A DNA stretch of 64,000 nucleotides from Aurantimonas manganoxydans SI85-9A1 (GCF_000153465.1 NZ_CH672387.1:2519903-2583902); one strand, 5' to 3'. Positions 27,158-36,512 are shown, counted from the stretch's first letter. Numbers and translations are program-made. The notes: generated from the letters alone by a model not told the origin.

Positions 27158-28522
27158 ATGTGGAACTCGCAATACGAATACGGTCTGGACGACGTCGCCA
27201 GTATCGTCGAGCGGATCGCGCAGGACATCGAAGCCGGCGTGCTGCGTCCCGGCGACCGGCTGCCGCCCCAGCGCGAGCTGGCGAACGGGCTTGGCGTCAA
27301 GCTGTCCACGATCAGTCGCGCCTATCGCGAGGCGGCGCAGCGGCGCCTGATCGGCGGCGAGATCGGTCGCGGCACCTATGTCCTGGCATCCAGCTCTGAT
27401 TCGCGGCTCTTCGCTCCCGACGTGTCTGCCGAGCGACTTGTGGACCTGTCCACCAACGTGCCCGTCGCCATGCCGGACGACACGGCGCTGGCCTTGCTGA
27501 TCGACCGCTTCAGTCCCGCCGAGCGGACGCAGATGACCGGCTATCCCGGCTGTGCACTCGTCCATCGTGCCGCGGAGGCGGTCGGCGACTGGATGGTCTG
27601 GCGCGGCATGACCCGCAGACCGGCGACGGTCGTGCCCTGCGCCGGCGCCCATGCGGCGCTGCAGGCGCTGCTGGTCCATGCGACCCGCGAGGGCGACGCG
27701 ATCCTTGTGGAATCTCTGACTTTCCCGGGCCTGAAGGCGCTGGCGCGGCAGTTGCGGCTGCGCCTGATCCCGGTGGAACTGGACGGCGAAGGCGTCACGC
27801 CGGAGGGCCTCGACGCCGCCGCGCGCAGTTCCACAGCCAGGCTGGCCGTGCTGATGCCCAACCTCCAGAACCCGACCGGCGCGGTCATGGGCGACGACCG
27901 GCGCCGGGCGATCGCCGGGATCGCCGAACGCCGCGACCTGACGATCATCGAGGACGATGCCTACGGGTCGCTGTCCGGCCGGCCGCCGCTGGCGGAGGAT
28001 CTGGGTCCGCGCGGCATCGTGGTCTCCAGCCTGTCGATGACGGTCATGCCGGGACTGCGCTTCGGCTTCGTCGCCGGCGACCATCCGATGCTGGCCGCCC
28101 TCAAGCGCAACCTGCATCTCACCTCCTGGATGATGACGCCGCTCTCCCTCTTGGCCGGATCGGCCTGGATCGAGGACGGCACAGCCGCCGCGCGCACCGC
28201 CTGGCAGGCCGACGCGGTCCGCGAGCGCTGGCGTCAGATGGGGCAGCATCTGGGCCCATCCGACGCGGTGGCCGCACCCCATGTCTGGCTCGGGGTCGAC
28301 GGCGATGCCGAGGAGGCCGCGACGCGGCTGCGCCAGTGCGGCGTCGCCGTGGTGCCGGCTGAAACCTTCGCCTCGGGACGCACCTTCCATTCGCGCGTGC
28401 GCGCCTCGCTGACGGCGGCCCCCACGCGTGCCGACCTCGACACGGCGCTGGCGATTCTCGCAGATTTCGGCGCGCGCCCCGCCGCGCTGCCCCGGGCCGG
28501 CGGTTCCACCCCCGCAAGATAG
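27158..28522 (+). CDS. MocR-type GntR/aminotransferase regulator lacking the cofactor lysine
   Basis: 454 residues. Residues 10-80 are a GntR winged helix (GVLRPGDRLPPQRELANGLGV, LSTISRAYREAAQRRLIGG); residues about 105-450 are a fold-type I aminotransferase-like domain with NLQNPTGAVM and IIEDDAYGSL (Asn and Asp/Tyr that hold PLP). The Schiff-base Lys of the SxxK motif is replaced by Met294 in SSLSMTVMPGLRFGF. It cannot form the usual internal aldimine. The divergent sugar dehydrogenase is the natural regulatory target. Confidence 0.85.
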   Translation: MWNSQYEYGLDDVASIVERIAQDIEAGVLRPGDRLPPQRELANGLGVKLSTISRAYREAAQRRLIGGEIGRGTYVLASSSDSRLFAPDVSAERLVDLSTNVPVAMPDDTALALLIDRFSPAERTQMTGYPGCALVHRAAEAVGDWMVWRGMTRRPATVVPCAGAHAALQALLVHATREGDAILVESLTFPGLKALARQLRLRLIPVELDGEGVTPEGLDAAARSSTARLAVLMPNLQNPTGAVMGDDRRRAIAGIAERRDLTIIEDDAYGSLSGRPPLAEDLGPRGIVVSSLSMTVMPGLRFGFVAGDHPMLAALKRNLHLTSWMMTPLSLLAGSAWIEDGTAAARTAWQADAVRERWRQMGQHLGPSDAVAAPHVWLGVDGDAEEAATRLRQCGVAVVPAETFASGRTFHSRVRASLTAAPTRADLDTALAILADFGARPAALPRAGGSTPAR

Positions 28523-28661
28523 ACGCCGCCTGCCCGATTGGGCGGCAGTCGCGGCGGCAGATTGCACAAACGCGCGTCAATCGACGGTCGCGGCCTGCGA
28601 GACCCTTGATTTTCCCGCCTGTCGCTTTCTCTTACTCAGAAGACAGGTCTGGAGGGTGCAG

Positions 28662-30074
28662 GTGACGGCGTTCGACGAAATGCTTCTCGATGACGACAAT
28701 GTCCGGGAACCCTATGCGCGCTTCAACGAGTGGTTCCGGCAGCAGAACATCGAGGAACTGGCCGCCAAGACCAACGAGGCCGAGGATTTCTTCCGGCGCA
28801 CGGGCATCACCTTCAACGTCTATGGCGAGGCCGAGGCGGCCGAGCGGCTGATCCCGTTCGATCTCGTGCCGCGGATTATGGCCAAGGCCGAATGGGAGCT
28901 TCTCGCCGAGGGCATCGAGCAGCGGGTCCAGGCCCTCAACGCGTTTCTCTACGACATTTACCACGACCAGGAGATCGTGAAGGCGGGCAAGGTGCCCGAG
29001 CGCCTGATCGTCGGCAACGAGGCCTATCTGCCGCAGATGGAAGGCTTCCGGCCGCCCGGCGGGGTCTACACCCACATCATCGGCACCGACATCGTGCGGT
29101 GCGGCGAGAACGAGTTCTACGTCCTCGAAGACAATGCCCGCACACCGTCCGGCGTCTCGTACATGATCGAGAACCGGGAAACGATGATGCAGATGTTTCC
29201 CGAGCTGTTCGCGCAGAATCGCGTGCGGCCGGTCGAGACCTACCCGCATCACCTGCGCCGCTCGCTCGCCGCGGTCGCGCCGCCCGCCTGCGACGGTCCG
29301 CCGACCATCGCGGTGCTCACGCCCGGCATCCACAATTCCGCCTTCTACGAGCACGCCTTCCTCGCCGACCAGATGGGTGTCGAGCTGATCGAGGGCGCCG
29401 ACGCCAAGGTGATCGACGGCCGCATCCAGATGCGGACCACCGAGGGCTACAGGCCGATCGACGTCCTCTATCGCCGGGTCGACGACGAATATCTCGATCC
29501 CGAGGCGTTCAAGCCCGATTCCATGCTCGGCATTCCCGGGATCATGGAGGTCTACAAGAACGGCGGGATCACCATCGCCAACGCCCCCGGCACGGGCATC
29601 GCCGACGACAAGGCGATCTATTCCTACATGCCGGAAATCGTCGAGTTCTATACCGGCAAGCCGGCCCTTCTGCAGAACGTGCCGACTTGGCGCTGCGCCG
29701 AGGAAGACAGCCTCGCCTACGTCCTCGACAATCTGAAGGACCTCGTCGTCAAGGAAGTGCACGGCTCGGGCGGTTACGGCATGCTGGTCGGACCGGCGGC
29801 ATCGACGGCCGAACGCGAGGCCTTCGCGGAGAAGCTGCGGGCCAGGCCGCGCAACTACATCGCCCAGCCGACGCTGGCGCTGTCGACCGTGCCGATCCTG
29901 TCGGACCAGGGTCTCGCCCCGCGCCATGTCGATCTTCGCCCCTTCGTCCTCGTCTCCGACAAGGTCCGGATCATACCCGGCGGACTGACGCGCGTGGCTC
30001 TCAAGGAGGGCTCGCTCGTGGTCAATTCCAGCCAGGGCGGCGGCACCAAGGACACCTGGGTACTGAGGGACTGA
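28662..30074 (+). CDS. Circularly permuted ATP-grasp protein of the Anbu cluster
   Basis: 470 residues, COG2308 type. Recognisable parts: FDEMLLDDDNVREPYARFNEW, GTDIVRCGENEFYVLEDNARTPSGVSY, NAPGTGIADDKAIYSYMPEIV, VVKEVHGSGGYGMLVGP and LRPFVLVSDKVRIIPGGLTRVAL. ATP-grasp enzymes of this set are predicted amide-bond ligases acting on peptides or an unknown metabolite. GGAGGG stands 5 bases before GTG 28662, which fits the family start; longer frames run back into the MocR gene. Ten bases separate it from the alpha-E gene: an operon. Confidence 0.92.
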   Translation: MTAFDEMLLDDDNVREPYARFNEWFRQQNIEELAAKTNEAEDFFRRTGITFNVYGEAEAAERLIPFDLVPRIMAKAEWELLAEGIEQRVQALNAFLYDIYHDQEIVKAGKVPERLIVGNEAYLPQMEGFRPPGGVYTHIIGTDIVRCGENEFYVLEDNARTPSGVSYMIENRETMMQMFPELFAQNRVRPVETYPHHLRRSLAAVAPPACDGPPTIAVLTPGIHNSAFYEHAFLADQMGVELIEGADAKVIDGRIQMRTTEGYRPIDVLYRRVDDEYLDPEAFKPDSMLGIPGIMEVYKNGGITIANAPGTGIADDKAIYSYMPEIVEFYTGKPALLQNVPTWRCAEEDSLAYVLDNLKDLVVKEVHGSGGYGMLVGPAASTAEREAFAEKLRARPRNYIAQPTLALSTVPILSDQGLAPRHVDLRPFVLVSDKVRIIPGGLTRVALKEGSLVVNSSQGGGTKDTWVLRD

Positions 30075-30084
30075 AGCGAAGCAC

Positions 30085-31035
30085 ATGGCACTACTCGGAC
30101 GCACCGCCAACGGCCTGTTCTGGATGTCCCGCTATATCGAGCGGGCCGAGAACATGGCCCGCCTCGTCGACGCCGGACAGCGGCTGTCGATGACCAACCT
30201 CTCCTCGGACGAACCCGACGAATGGCAGTCGGTACTGGTCTCGGCCGGTGTCGAGGCCGCCTATCTGGCCAAATACACCGAATACGACACCGCCTCGATC
30301 ATCGACTTCCTGCTGCGCGACCGGGACAATCCGTCGAGCGTGCGCTCGTCGATCGACACGGCACGGATGAACGGGCGGATGGTGCGGACCGCCCTCACCC
30401 GCGACCTGTGGGAAACGATCAACGAGAGCTGGCTGATCATCAAGAGCCGGCTCGACAAGCCGCTGAACCCGGTCGAACTGACAGCCATCCTGGAACTGGT
30501 CAAACGCCAGACGGCGCTGATCCGGGGCGTCTTCCACGGCACGATGCTGCGCAACGAGATCTTCGACTTCTGCAATCTCGGCGCCTTCATCGAGCGGGCC
30601 GACAACACGGCCCGCATCCTCGACGTGAAATACTGGGTGCTTCTGCCCGAGCATTCCTCCGTCGGCTCGTCGCTCGACAATTTCCAGTGGGCATCGATCC
30701 TGCGCTCGGTCTCGGCGCATCGCGCCTATGCCTGGGAATATGACGGCGAATACCGCGCGATGGACATCATCGACTTCCTGATGCTGAACCGCAGGCTGCC
30801 GCGCTCGCTGGCCTATTGCTACCTCTGCATCGAGGAAAGCCTGAAATATCTGAACCGGAACTACGAGACGCAGCACAAATGCTCCCGCACGGCCAGCGAT
30901 CTCACACGCAGGCTGTCGAATGCGTCGGTGAAGGAGATCATCGACGGCGGCATGCACGAGTTCCTCGAGAACTTCATCATCGAGAACAACCGGGTGGCCA
31001 GGGAAATCGCCGAGAGCTACCGCTTCTACGCCTGA
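30085..31035 (+). CDS. Alpha-E domain protein (DUF403)
   Basis: 316 residues, almost entirely helical, with the family start LLGRTANGLFWMSRYIERAENMARLVDA and the repeated acidic-basic core (LGAFIERADNTARILDVKYW, SLAYCYLCIEESLKYLN). COG2307 proteins are always linked to ATP-grasp and transglutaminase genes of the Anbu-type cluster; their biochemical role is unknown. Forms an operon with the preceding ATP-grasp gene. Confidence 0.92.
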   Translation: MALLGRTANGLFWMSRYIERAENMARLVDAGQRLSMTNLSSDEPDEWQSVLVSAGVEAAYLAKYTEYDTASIIDFLLRDRDNPSSVRSSIDTARMNGRMVRTALTRDLWETINESWLIIKSRLDKPLNPVELTAILELVKRQTALIRGVFHGTMLRNEIFDFCNLGAFIERADNTARILDVKYWVLLPEHSSVGSSLDNFQWASILRSVSAHRAYAWEYDGEYRAMDIIDFLMLNRRLPRSLAYCYLCIEESLKYLNRNYETQHKCSRTASDLTRRLSNASVKEIIDGGMHEFLENFIIENNRVAREIAESYRFYA

Positions 31036-31100
31036 TAGTGGCAACTCGGCTTCGCTGTCCGACGAACCGTACCCCTCACGGTCGAAAATTATTGCGGAAG

Positions 31101-31133
31101 GCGCGCGGCCTGCACAAAGATGCAGCCGCGCGC
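31101..31133 (+). promoter_or_regulatory. Large hairpin between the alpha-E gene and the Anbu gene
   Basis: GCGCGCGGCCTGCA pairs with TGCAGCCGCGCGC around a 6-7 base loop, with one bulged C. It lies 66 bases after the alpha-E stop and 44 bases before the Anbu start. There is no U tract, so it may be an mRNA-processing or translation-control hairpin rather than a terminator. Confidence 0.5.
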
Positions 31134-31176
31134 GGGCAGCTGATTCGCCCTGCGCCCCAGAGGGATGTCAGCCAAG

Positions 31177-31908
31177 ATGACCTATTGCGTGGGGCTCCTC
31201 GTCGATCGTGGCCTCGTCTTCATGTCGGATACCCGCACCAATGCGGGCATCGACAACATTTCCGTCGTCTCGAAGATGAAGACCTGGGAGGTGCCGGGCG
31301 AGCGCTTCCTGTGCCTGCTCAGCGCCGGCAATCTCGCCACCACCCAGTCGACGGTGTCGCTTCTGGAAGAGCGTCTGCTTGCCCCGGCAGAGCGCCAGCC
31401 GGCGATCCTGACGCAGCCGTCGATGTTCCAGACCGCCAAGCTCGTCGGCGAGACGATCAAGGAGGTCATCTCCTACACGACGCCGGCCGGCCAGTCGGCC
31501 GATGCGCTGTTCTCGGGCACCTTCATCCTCGGCGGCCAGATCAAGGGCGGGCGTCCACGCCTGTTCCTGATCTATCCGGAAGGCAATTTCATCGAGGCCG
31601 GGCCCGACAATCCGTTCTTCCAGATCGGCGAGCACAAATACGGCCGGCCGATCATCATCCGCACCTATGATCCGCAGATGAGCCTGGAAGACTGCGCCAA
31701 GCTGTTGCTGGTCTCCTTTGATTCGACCATCCGCTCGAACCTGTCGGTCGGGGCGCCGATCGACATGCAGTTCTACGAGACCGACACGATGGTGGCCGGC
31801 TACAAGCGCCGCTTCGAATTGTCGGACGAGTATTACCAGCAGATATCGGGCGGCTGGTCCGATGCGCTCAAGGATGCCTTCGATTGTCTGCCGCCCTTCC
31901 AGCGTTAG
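31177..31908 (+). CDS. Anbu, bacterial proteasome-like peptidase
   Basis: 243 residues, COG3484. Removal of the initiator Met from MTYCVGLL exposes Thr1, the proteasome-type nucleophile; Asp in FMSDTRTNAG and Lys in VSKMKTWEV are the partner residues. Anbu subunits assemble into open ring or lock-washer structures; the physiological substrate is unknown. An upstream in-frame ATG (31165) touches GAGGG directly, while ATG 31177 lies 12 bases from it, and only the latter gives the Met-Thr start needed for catalysis, so I use it. The usual cluster transglutaminase is missing. Confidence 0.93.
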   Translation: MTYCVGLLVDRGLVFMSDTRTNAGIDNISVVSKMKTWEVPGERFLCLLSAGNLATTQSTVSLLEERLLAPAERQPAILTQPSMFQTAKLVGETIKEVISYTTPAGQSADALFSGTFILGGQIKGGRPRLFLIYPEGNFIEAGPDNPFFQIGEHKYGRPIIIRTYDPQMSLEDCAKLLLVSFDSTIRSNLSVGAPIDMQFYETDTMVAGYKRRFELSDEYYQQISGGWSDALKDAFDCLPPFQR

Positions 31909-32002
31909 GGTGATACAAAACAAGACACGTGCCGCGCATCGGCATTAATCTTGCGGAAAAGATTGTTCGCAATACTGACGGAACACAGGAAACTGTTTCG
32001 GC

Positions 32003-32792
32003 ATGACGCGAACACTCACCCACCAGCCCTTGACGAGACGCGGATTCTGGAAGCTGGCAGGCATCACGCTGTGCGGGGTCCTGTCGTGCATGGCGGTGGC
32101 GCTTGCCTACAACGCGGCGCTGTTCCGCAATGCCGATCCCGAGGCCTTCCGGCTGGCGATGATCTGCGCCGTGGTCGTCCCCACCATTCTCGGAGGGCCG
32201 CTCTTCGTCTTCCTGTCGCTGAAGCTGCGCGAGCTGCGCATCCTGAACCGCCAGCTCGCGATCGTCGCCGCCCATGACGGCCTGACGACGCTGCTCAACC
32301 GGCGGGCCTTCACCGAGCGTGTCGAGGCGCGGCTGGAATCCATGGCCACGGATGGCCTGGCCGGCGCGCTGTTCCTCATCGACGCGGATTTCTTCAAGGC
32401 GATCAACGACCGATACGGCCACGCCACCGGCGACCGGGCGCTCAAGGCGATCGCCCTGCGGCTGCAGGATTCGGTCCGCAAGGGCGACGTCATCGGTCGT
32501 CTGGGCGGCGAGGAATTCGGCGTGCTGCTCGTTGACGTGGCCCCTGGCGAAGGAGATCGCCGAACGGATGCGCGAGGCCGTGGCGACGATGGAATTGTCG
32601 TCGCCGGAGGGCAAGCCGGTGCCGGTATCGGTCAGTATCGGCGGCGTCATCTTCGACCGGCCGGTCGGCTACAGCTATCTCTACCAAGAGGCGGACAACC
32701 GGCTCTACGAGGCCAAGGCCCGCGGACGGAACCGCGTGGTCGTGCGCAACACGGCCCCCGTCGCCGCCGAGCCGGATCGGGTCAGCGCCTGA
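32003..32792 (+). pseudogene. Diguanylate cyclase (GGDEF), frameshifted
   Basis: The N-terminus has two membrane helices (GITLCGVLSCMAVALAYNAAL; LAMICAVVVPTILGGPLFVF), then a GGDEF domain with LFLIDADFFKAINDRYGHATGD and the active site GGEEF. Directly after GVLLVDVA the frame breaks: four C at 32541-32544 where three would keep the frame. The remaining domain (AKEIAERMREAVATMEL, VSVSIGGVIF, YLYQEADNRLYEAKARGRNR) continues in the next frame to the stop at 32792. As given, the product is a truncated cyclase with an unrelated tail. A one-base insertion or a sequence error explains it. Confidence 0.88.
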
Positions 32793-32810
32793 GGCCGGCG
32801 CTGGCCTGCC

Positions 32811-33176
32811 TCAGCGTTCGCGGCGCAGACCCTTGGCGTCAAGCTCGGCCAGATAGGCCTGCCAGCGCGTGTCCTTCTCGCGGAACAGCTCCGCAAGGTA
32901 GCTCCAGCTGAAGATGCCGGTATCGTGACCGTCGTCGAAGCCGATGCGCACGGCATAATTTCCGACCGGCGCCACAGAGGCGATGGCCACGTCGATCTTG
33001 CCGCCGACGGTCTTGCGCTGGTCCGGCGAATGGCCCTGAACCTCCGCAGACGGCGACATCACCCGCAGCATTTCGGCCGACAGATCCTGGCGAGCGCCGC
33101 CGGCCTGGACGAGCATCAGCGTGCGCCGGTCGGGCGTGACGCGAATTTCCTGTGGCGGCGCGACGGTGTCGGTCAT
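32811..33176 (-). CDS. DUF971 domain protein
   Basis: 121 residues. DUF971 (gamma-butyrobetaine hydroxylase-like N-terminal fold) is seen in [36 protein letters not shown] and [19 protein letters not shown]. It occurs beside Fe-S or molybdenum cofactor genes; here it is divergent from moaA with 140 bases between the starts. Conserved function unknown. ATG 33176 has GGGAGG upstream. Confidence 0.85.
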   Translation of the reverse strand: MTDTVAPPQEIRVTPDRRTLMLVQAGGARQDLSAEMLRVMSPSAEVQGHSPDQRKTVGGKIDVAIASVAPVGNYAVRIGFDDGHDTGIFSWSYLAELFREKDTRWQAYLAELDAKGLRRER

Positions 33177-33316
33177 GGCAGTTTCGCCTCCCGGGCGTGT
33201 TTCAATTTGTCTGGCAATGGTTTGTTCGATGCGTTGCGCTTGACCCGCACGCACCGCGCTTCCACATTCGCGGGCATGGACATCCACATCACCCTCGCCT
33301 GCGAGGCCGCAATCTC

Positions 33317-34375
33317 ATGAGTCTCGTCCCCGACATCAAGACCGCGGTCTCCGAAGGCCGGTTGCGAACCGACGCGTTTCCGGAGATGATCGACCCGTTC
33401 GGCCGGGCAGTAACCTATCTGCGCGTGTCGGTCACGGACCGCTGCGATTTTCGCTGTGTCTACTGCATGGCCGAGGACATGACGTTCCTGCCCAAGCGCG
33501 ACCTGCTGACGCTGGAAGAGCTCGACCGGCTGTCCAGCGCCTTCATCGCCAAGGGCGTGCGCAAGTTGCGTTTGACCGGCGGCGAGCCGCTGGTGCGCAA
33601 GAACATCATGCATCTGGTGCGCTCGCTGTCGCGGCATCTGGAATCGGGCGCGCTCGAAGAGTTGACCCTGACCACCAACGGCTCGCAGCTCGCCCGCTTC
33701 GCCGACGAACTGGCCGATTGCGGCGTGAAGCGCCTCAACGTCTCGCTGGACACGCTCGATCCCGACAAGTTCAAGCAGATCACCCGCTGGGGCGAACTCG
33801 ACCGGGTGATGGGCGGCATTCGCGCCGCGCAGGCCGCCGGCATAAAGATCAAGCTCAATGCGGTCGCCCTGAAGGGCTTCAACGAGGACGAGATCCCCGG
33901 CATGATCGAGTGGGCCCATGGCCAGGGCATCGACTTCACGCTGATCGAGACGATGCCGCTGGGCGAGATCGACGAGGACCGCACCGACCAGTATCTGCCG
34001 CTCAGCCAGGTCCGCCGCGATCTGTCGCAGCGCTGGACGCTGAACGACATCCCCTACAAGACCGGCGGTCCGGCGCGTTACGTGGAAGTGGCCGAGACCG
34101 GCGGCCGGCTGGGTTTCATCACGCCGATGACCCACAATTTCTGCGAAAGCTGCAACCGCGTCCGCGTCACCTGCACCGGCACCCTCTTCATGTGCCTCGG
34201 CCAGGAAGATGCCGCGGATCTCCGGGCGCCGCTACGCGCCTCGGAGGGCGACGAATTGCTGTCGAACGCCATCGACGAGGCGATCGGCCGCAAGCCGAAG
34301 GGGCATGACTTCATCATCGACCGCGACACGAGCAAGCCCTCGGTGTCGCGGCACATGAGCATGACCGGAGGATAA
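33317..34375 (+). CDS. moaA: GTP 3',8-cyclase, molybdenum cofactor synthesis
   Basis: 352 residues, radical SAM enzyme for the first step of molybdopterin synthesis. N-terminal cluster Cys motif [19 protein letters not shown] binds SAM; the C-terminal cluster cysteines are in [20 protein letters not shown]. The protein ends in Gly-Gly (SMTGG), the pair that is required for activity. ATG 33317 is the start of the aligned region; the longer frame has no site. The next gene overlaps its stop region, so they are cotranscribed. Confidence 0.95.
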   Translation: MSLVPDIKTAVSEGRLRTDAFPEMIDPFGRAVTYLRVSVTDRCDFRCVYCMAEDMTFLPKRDLLTLEELDRLSSAFIAKGVRKLRLTGGEPLVRKNIMHLVRSLSRHLESGALEELTLTTNGSQLARFADELADCGVKRLNVSLDTLDPDKFKQITRWGELDRVMGGIRAAQAAGIKIKLNAVALKGFNEDEIPGMIEWAHGQGIDFTLIETMPLGEIDEDRTDQYLPLSQVRRDLSQRWTLNDIPYKTGGPARYVEVAETGGRLGFITPMTHNFCESCNRVRVTCTGTLFMCLGQEDAADLRAPLRASEGDELLSNAIDEAIGRKPKGHDFIIDRDTSKPSVSRHMSMTGG

Positions 34376-34377
34376 TG

Positions 34378-34857
34378 ATGCGCCTTGAAGGATTGTCCGT
34401 CGCCGCGCTGGCCCTGGCGGCGGCGCTGACCTCTGTCGCGCCGGCCAACGCCGACGACGTCACCTATCGCAACGAACGTTTCGGCACGACGGCGAGCTTT
34501 CCCGCCGAAGCCTTTCCGAACCAGCTGCCGGCGCCCACCAATGGCGACGGTCTCGGCTGGAGTTCGCCGGAGGGCGCGGAAATCTTCATCTATGCCCGGC
34601 CGCGCGCACCCGGCGAAACGCCGCAGGCGGTGGTCGGGCAGCGCGCAGATACGGACGAGGTTACCTATGACCGGTCCGGCAAGCGCTGGGCCGTCGTCTC
34701 GGGCTATCGCGACGGCCGGATCTTCTACGAGCGCTACATCTTCCGCGGCGATCTCGTGCATTCGGTCTCGATCCGCTACCCGGAATCGGAGCGCGCGACC
34801 TATGACAAGCTGGTCGGCCCGATCACCATGACGCTGGACGGTCCCGCGGGCAACTGA
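34378..34857 (+). CDS. Secreted hypothetical protein cotranscribed with moaA
   Basis: 159 residues: signal peptide (LSVAALALAAALTSVAPANA) and a small domain (DVTYRNERFGTTASFPAEAF, GLGWSSPEGAEIFIYARPR, FYERYIFRGDLVHSVSIRYP). It is a family of periplasmic proteins I cannot name. GGAGGA is 5 bases before ATG 34378 but only 2 before ATG 34375 (which overlaps the moaA stop), favouring 34378. Confidence 0.75.
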   Translation: MRLEGLSVAALALAAALTSVAPANADDVTYRNERFGTTASFPAEAFPNQLPAPTNGDGLGWSSPEGAEIFIYARPRAPGETPQAVVGQRADTDEVTYDRSGKRWAVVSGYRDGRIFYERYIFRGDLVHSVSIRYPESERATYDKLVGPITMTLDGPAGN

Positions 34858-34869
34858 GCTGAAAAGGGA

Positions 34870-34889
34870 GGCGCCCGTCGCCGGGCGCC
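34870..34889. terminator. Hairpin between convergent genes
   Basis: GGCGCCCG / CGGGCGCC with loop TCGC, between the moaA-linked gene (plus) and the Ser/Ala-rich gene (minus). A-rich upstream bases (GAAAAGGG) give a weak T-tract on the minus strand only. Confidence 0.5.
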
Positions 34890-34894
34890 CGCAA

Positions 34895-35419
34895 TCAGGC
34901 CCGTTCGCTTTCGCGATAGGCGTCCTTGACGGTCTCGACCACGGCCTGCGGCGCCTGCTGCGTGGCCTCGCCGACCGGCTCGTCTTCGGTCAGCAGCGTC
35001 TTCTGCGTCGCGGACGTCCCCAGATCGTCGATCATGCTCTGCGTGCGCATGGCCTCGAGATTGGCCATCGCGGCTTCGCGCAACTGGTCGATCGCCGCGG
35101 CAGTCCGCGGCGCGACGACCAGCGCCCGTGTCGCAGCCGCACCGGTCACCGGCGCGCTGTCGCGGCTCGCCGTGCCCGAAGCCGCTGCATTGCTGGACGA
35201 TGCGCCCGCGCCGGATGACGAGGACGACGTGCCGGCGGTCCCGGCATTCGCCGACGCCGACTGGGTCTCGTTCGACGAGGTGCCGTTGGCGGGCGGTGCC
35301 GAAGCGCCCGAACCGCTGTTCGCTTCAGCCGGCGGCGGCGTCTGCTCGCTTGGCTGTGGCTGGCTGCTGGGCGGCGACGACTGCCGACTGCCGGGTGAGA
35401 CGATGTCGATCAATGCCAT
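34895..35419 (-). CDS. Ser/Ala/Pro-rich low-complexity protein
   Basis: 174 residues. The first 100 residues are almost only Ser, Ala, Pro, Gly, Thr and Gln (a disordered segment); the last 75 form a plausible helical domain (TAAAIDQLREAAMANLEAMR, TQKTLLTEDEPVGEATQQA). No signal peptide. AGGAG lies 9 bases before ATG 35419, which supports a real gene. Not recognised. Confidence 0.65.
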   Translation of the reverse strand: MALIDIVSPGSRQSSPPSSQPQPSEQTPPPAEANSGSGASAPPANGTSSNETQSASANAGTAGTSSSSSGAGASSSNAAASGTASRDSAPVTGAAATRALVVAPRTAAAIDQLREAAMANLEAMRTQSMIDDLGTSATQKTLLTEDEPVGEATQQAPQAVVETVKDAYRESERA

Positions 35420-35618
35420 AGGTTACGCTCCTGGATACAAAGAGCCGGAGCCTTAGGCCTGAAGGACTTTCCACGGTTTTGCCGGAATCGTTAAAGTTGC
35501 AATCACAACGACGTGACGGCGTGTTGCTGGCGGGGATGACGCTTTTCGTGTCGCGCCGTCGCCGCCAAAGCGCTAAGGCTGCCTGACACTTCTCCAGCAA
35601 CCGATCCGGCGGCTCCCC

Positions 35619-36512
35619 TTGCTCAGCGACAATGCCCGCGCCGCGCTCTTCATGCTCGTTTCCATGGCGGGCTTCGTCGTCAACGACACCTTCGTGAAGC
35701 TGGCGGCCGACCACATTTCGCCACCCCAGATCATGGCCGTGCGCGGCGTCGTCGCCTCGCTGCTGCTGTTCCTCCTGGCCTGGCGGATGGGCGCGCTGCG
35801 CCCGCTCGCCATGGCGATGAAGCCGCGGCTGCTGGTGCGCACCATCGCCGACATCACCGCGACCCTGTCCTACATCACGGCCCTCTCCCACATGCCCATC
35901 GCCAACGCCTCGGCGATCTTCCAGGCGCTGCCGCTGACCGTCACGCTGGGCGCGGCGCTGTTTCTCGGCGAGCCCGTCGGCTGGCGGCGGTGGGCGGCGA
36001 TCGCCGTCGGCTTCGTCGGGGTCCTCGTCATCGTGCGGCCAGGTACCGACGGCTTCACCATCTACTCCCTCGCCGTGCTGGCGTCGGTCGCCGCATCGGC
36101 GGTTCGCGACCTGACGACCCGGCGCATGGACCCGAAGGTGCCGTCGCTGTTCATCGCCATGATCACCGCGATCGCCGTCTCGCTGCTCGGCTGGCTGCTG
36201 ATCCCGCTGGCGGGCGGCTGGCGGCCGATGCCGGCCTTGACGCTGGTCCATCTGAGCTGCGCGGCGGCGTCCATCGCCGTCGGCTACATCTTCATCGTCC
36301 AGGCGATGCGGATCGGCGACATGGGCTTCGTCGCGCCCTTCCGCTATGCCGTCCTCGTCTTCGCCCTGATCCTCGGGCTGGTCGTCTTCGGCGACCTGCC
36401 CTCGCCGCTGACGCTGCTGGGCGCGGCCATCGTGGTGGCGAGCGGACTTTACACCCTATATCGGGAACGGGTCCGGGGCGTCGCCGCGCCAATCAAGACA
36501 CAGGTGCACTGA
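35619..36512 (+). CDS. DMT superfamily (EamA) transporter
   Basis: About 297 residues, ten membrane segments in two EamA repeats (FVVNDTFVKLAADHISPPQ; ASAVRDLTTRRMDPKVPSLF). Start at TTG 35619 is the longest choice; ATG 35652 is inside the first helix, so a non-ATG start is likely. Its TGA shares one base with the ATG of the following MFS gene, so the two transporters are translationally coupled. Confidence 0.82.
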   Translation: MLSDNARAALFMLVSMAGFVVNDTFVKLAADHISPPQIMAVRGVVASLLLFLLAWRMGALRPLAMAMKPRLLVRTIADITATLSYITALSHMPIANASAIFQALPLTVTLGAALFLGEPVGWRRWAAIAVGFVGVLVIVRPGTDGFTIYSLAVLASVAASAVRDLTTRRMDPKVPSLFIAMITAIAVSLLGWLLIPLAGGWRPMPALTLVHLSCAAASIAVGYIFIVQAMRIGDMGFVAPFRYAVLVFALILGLVVFGDLPSPLTLLGAAIVVASGLYTLYRERVRGVAAPIKTQVH

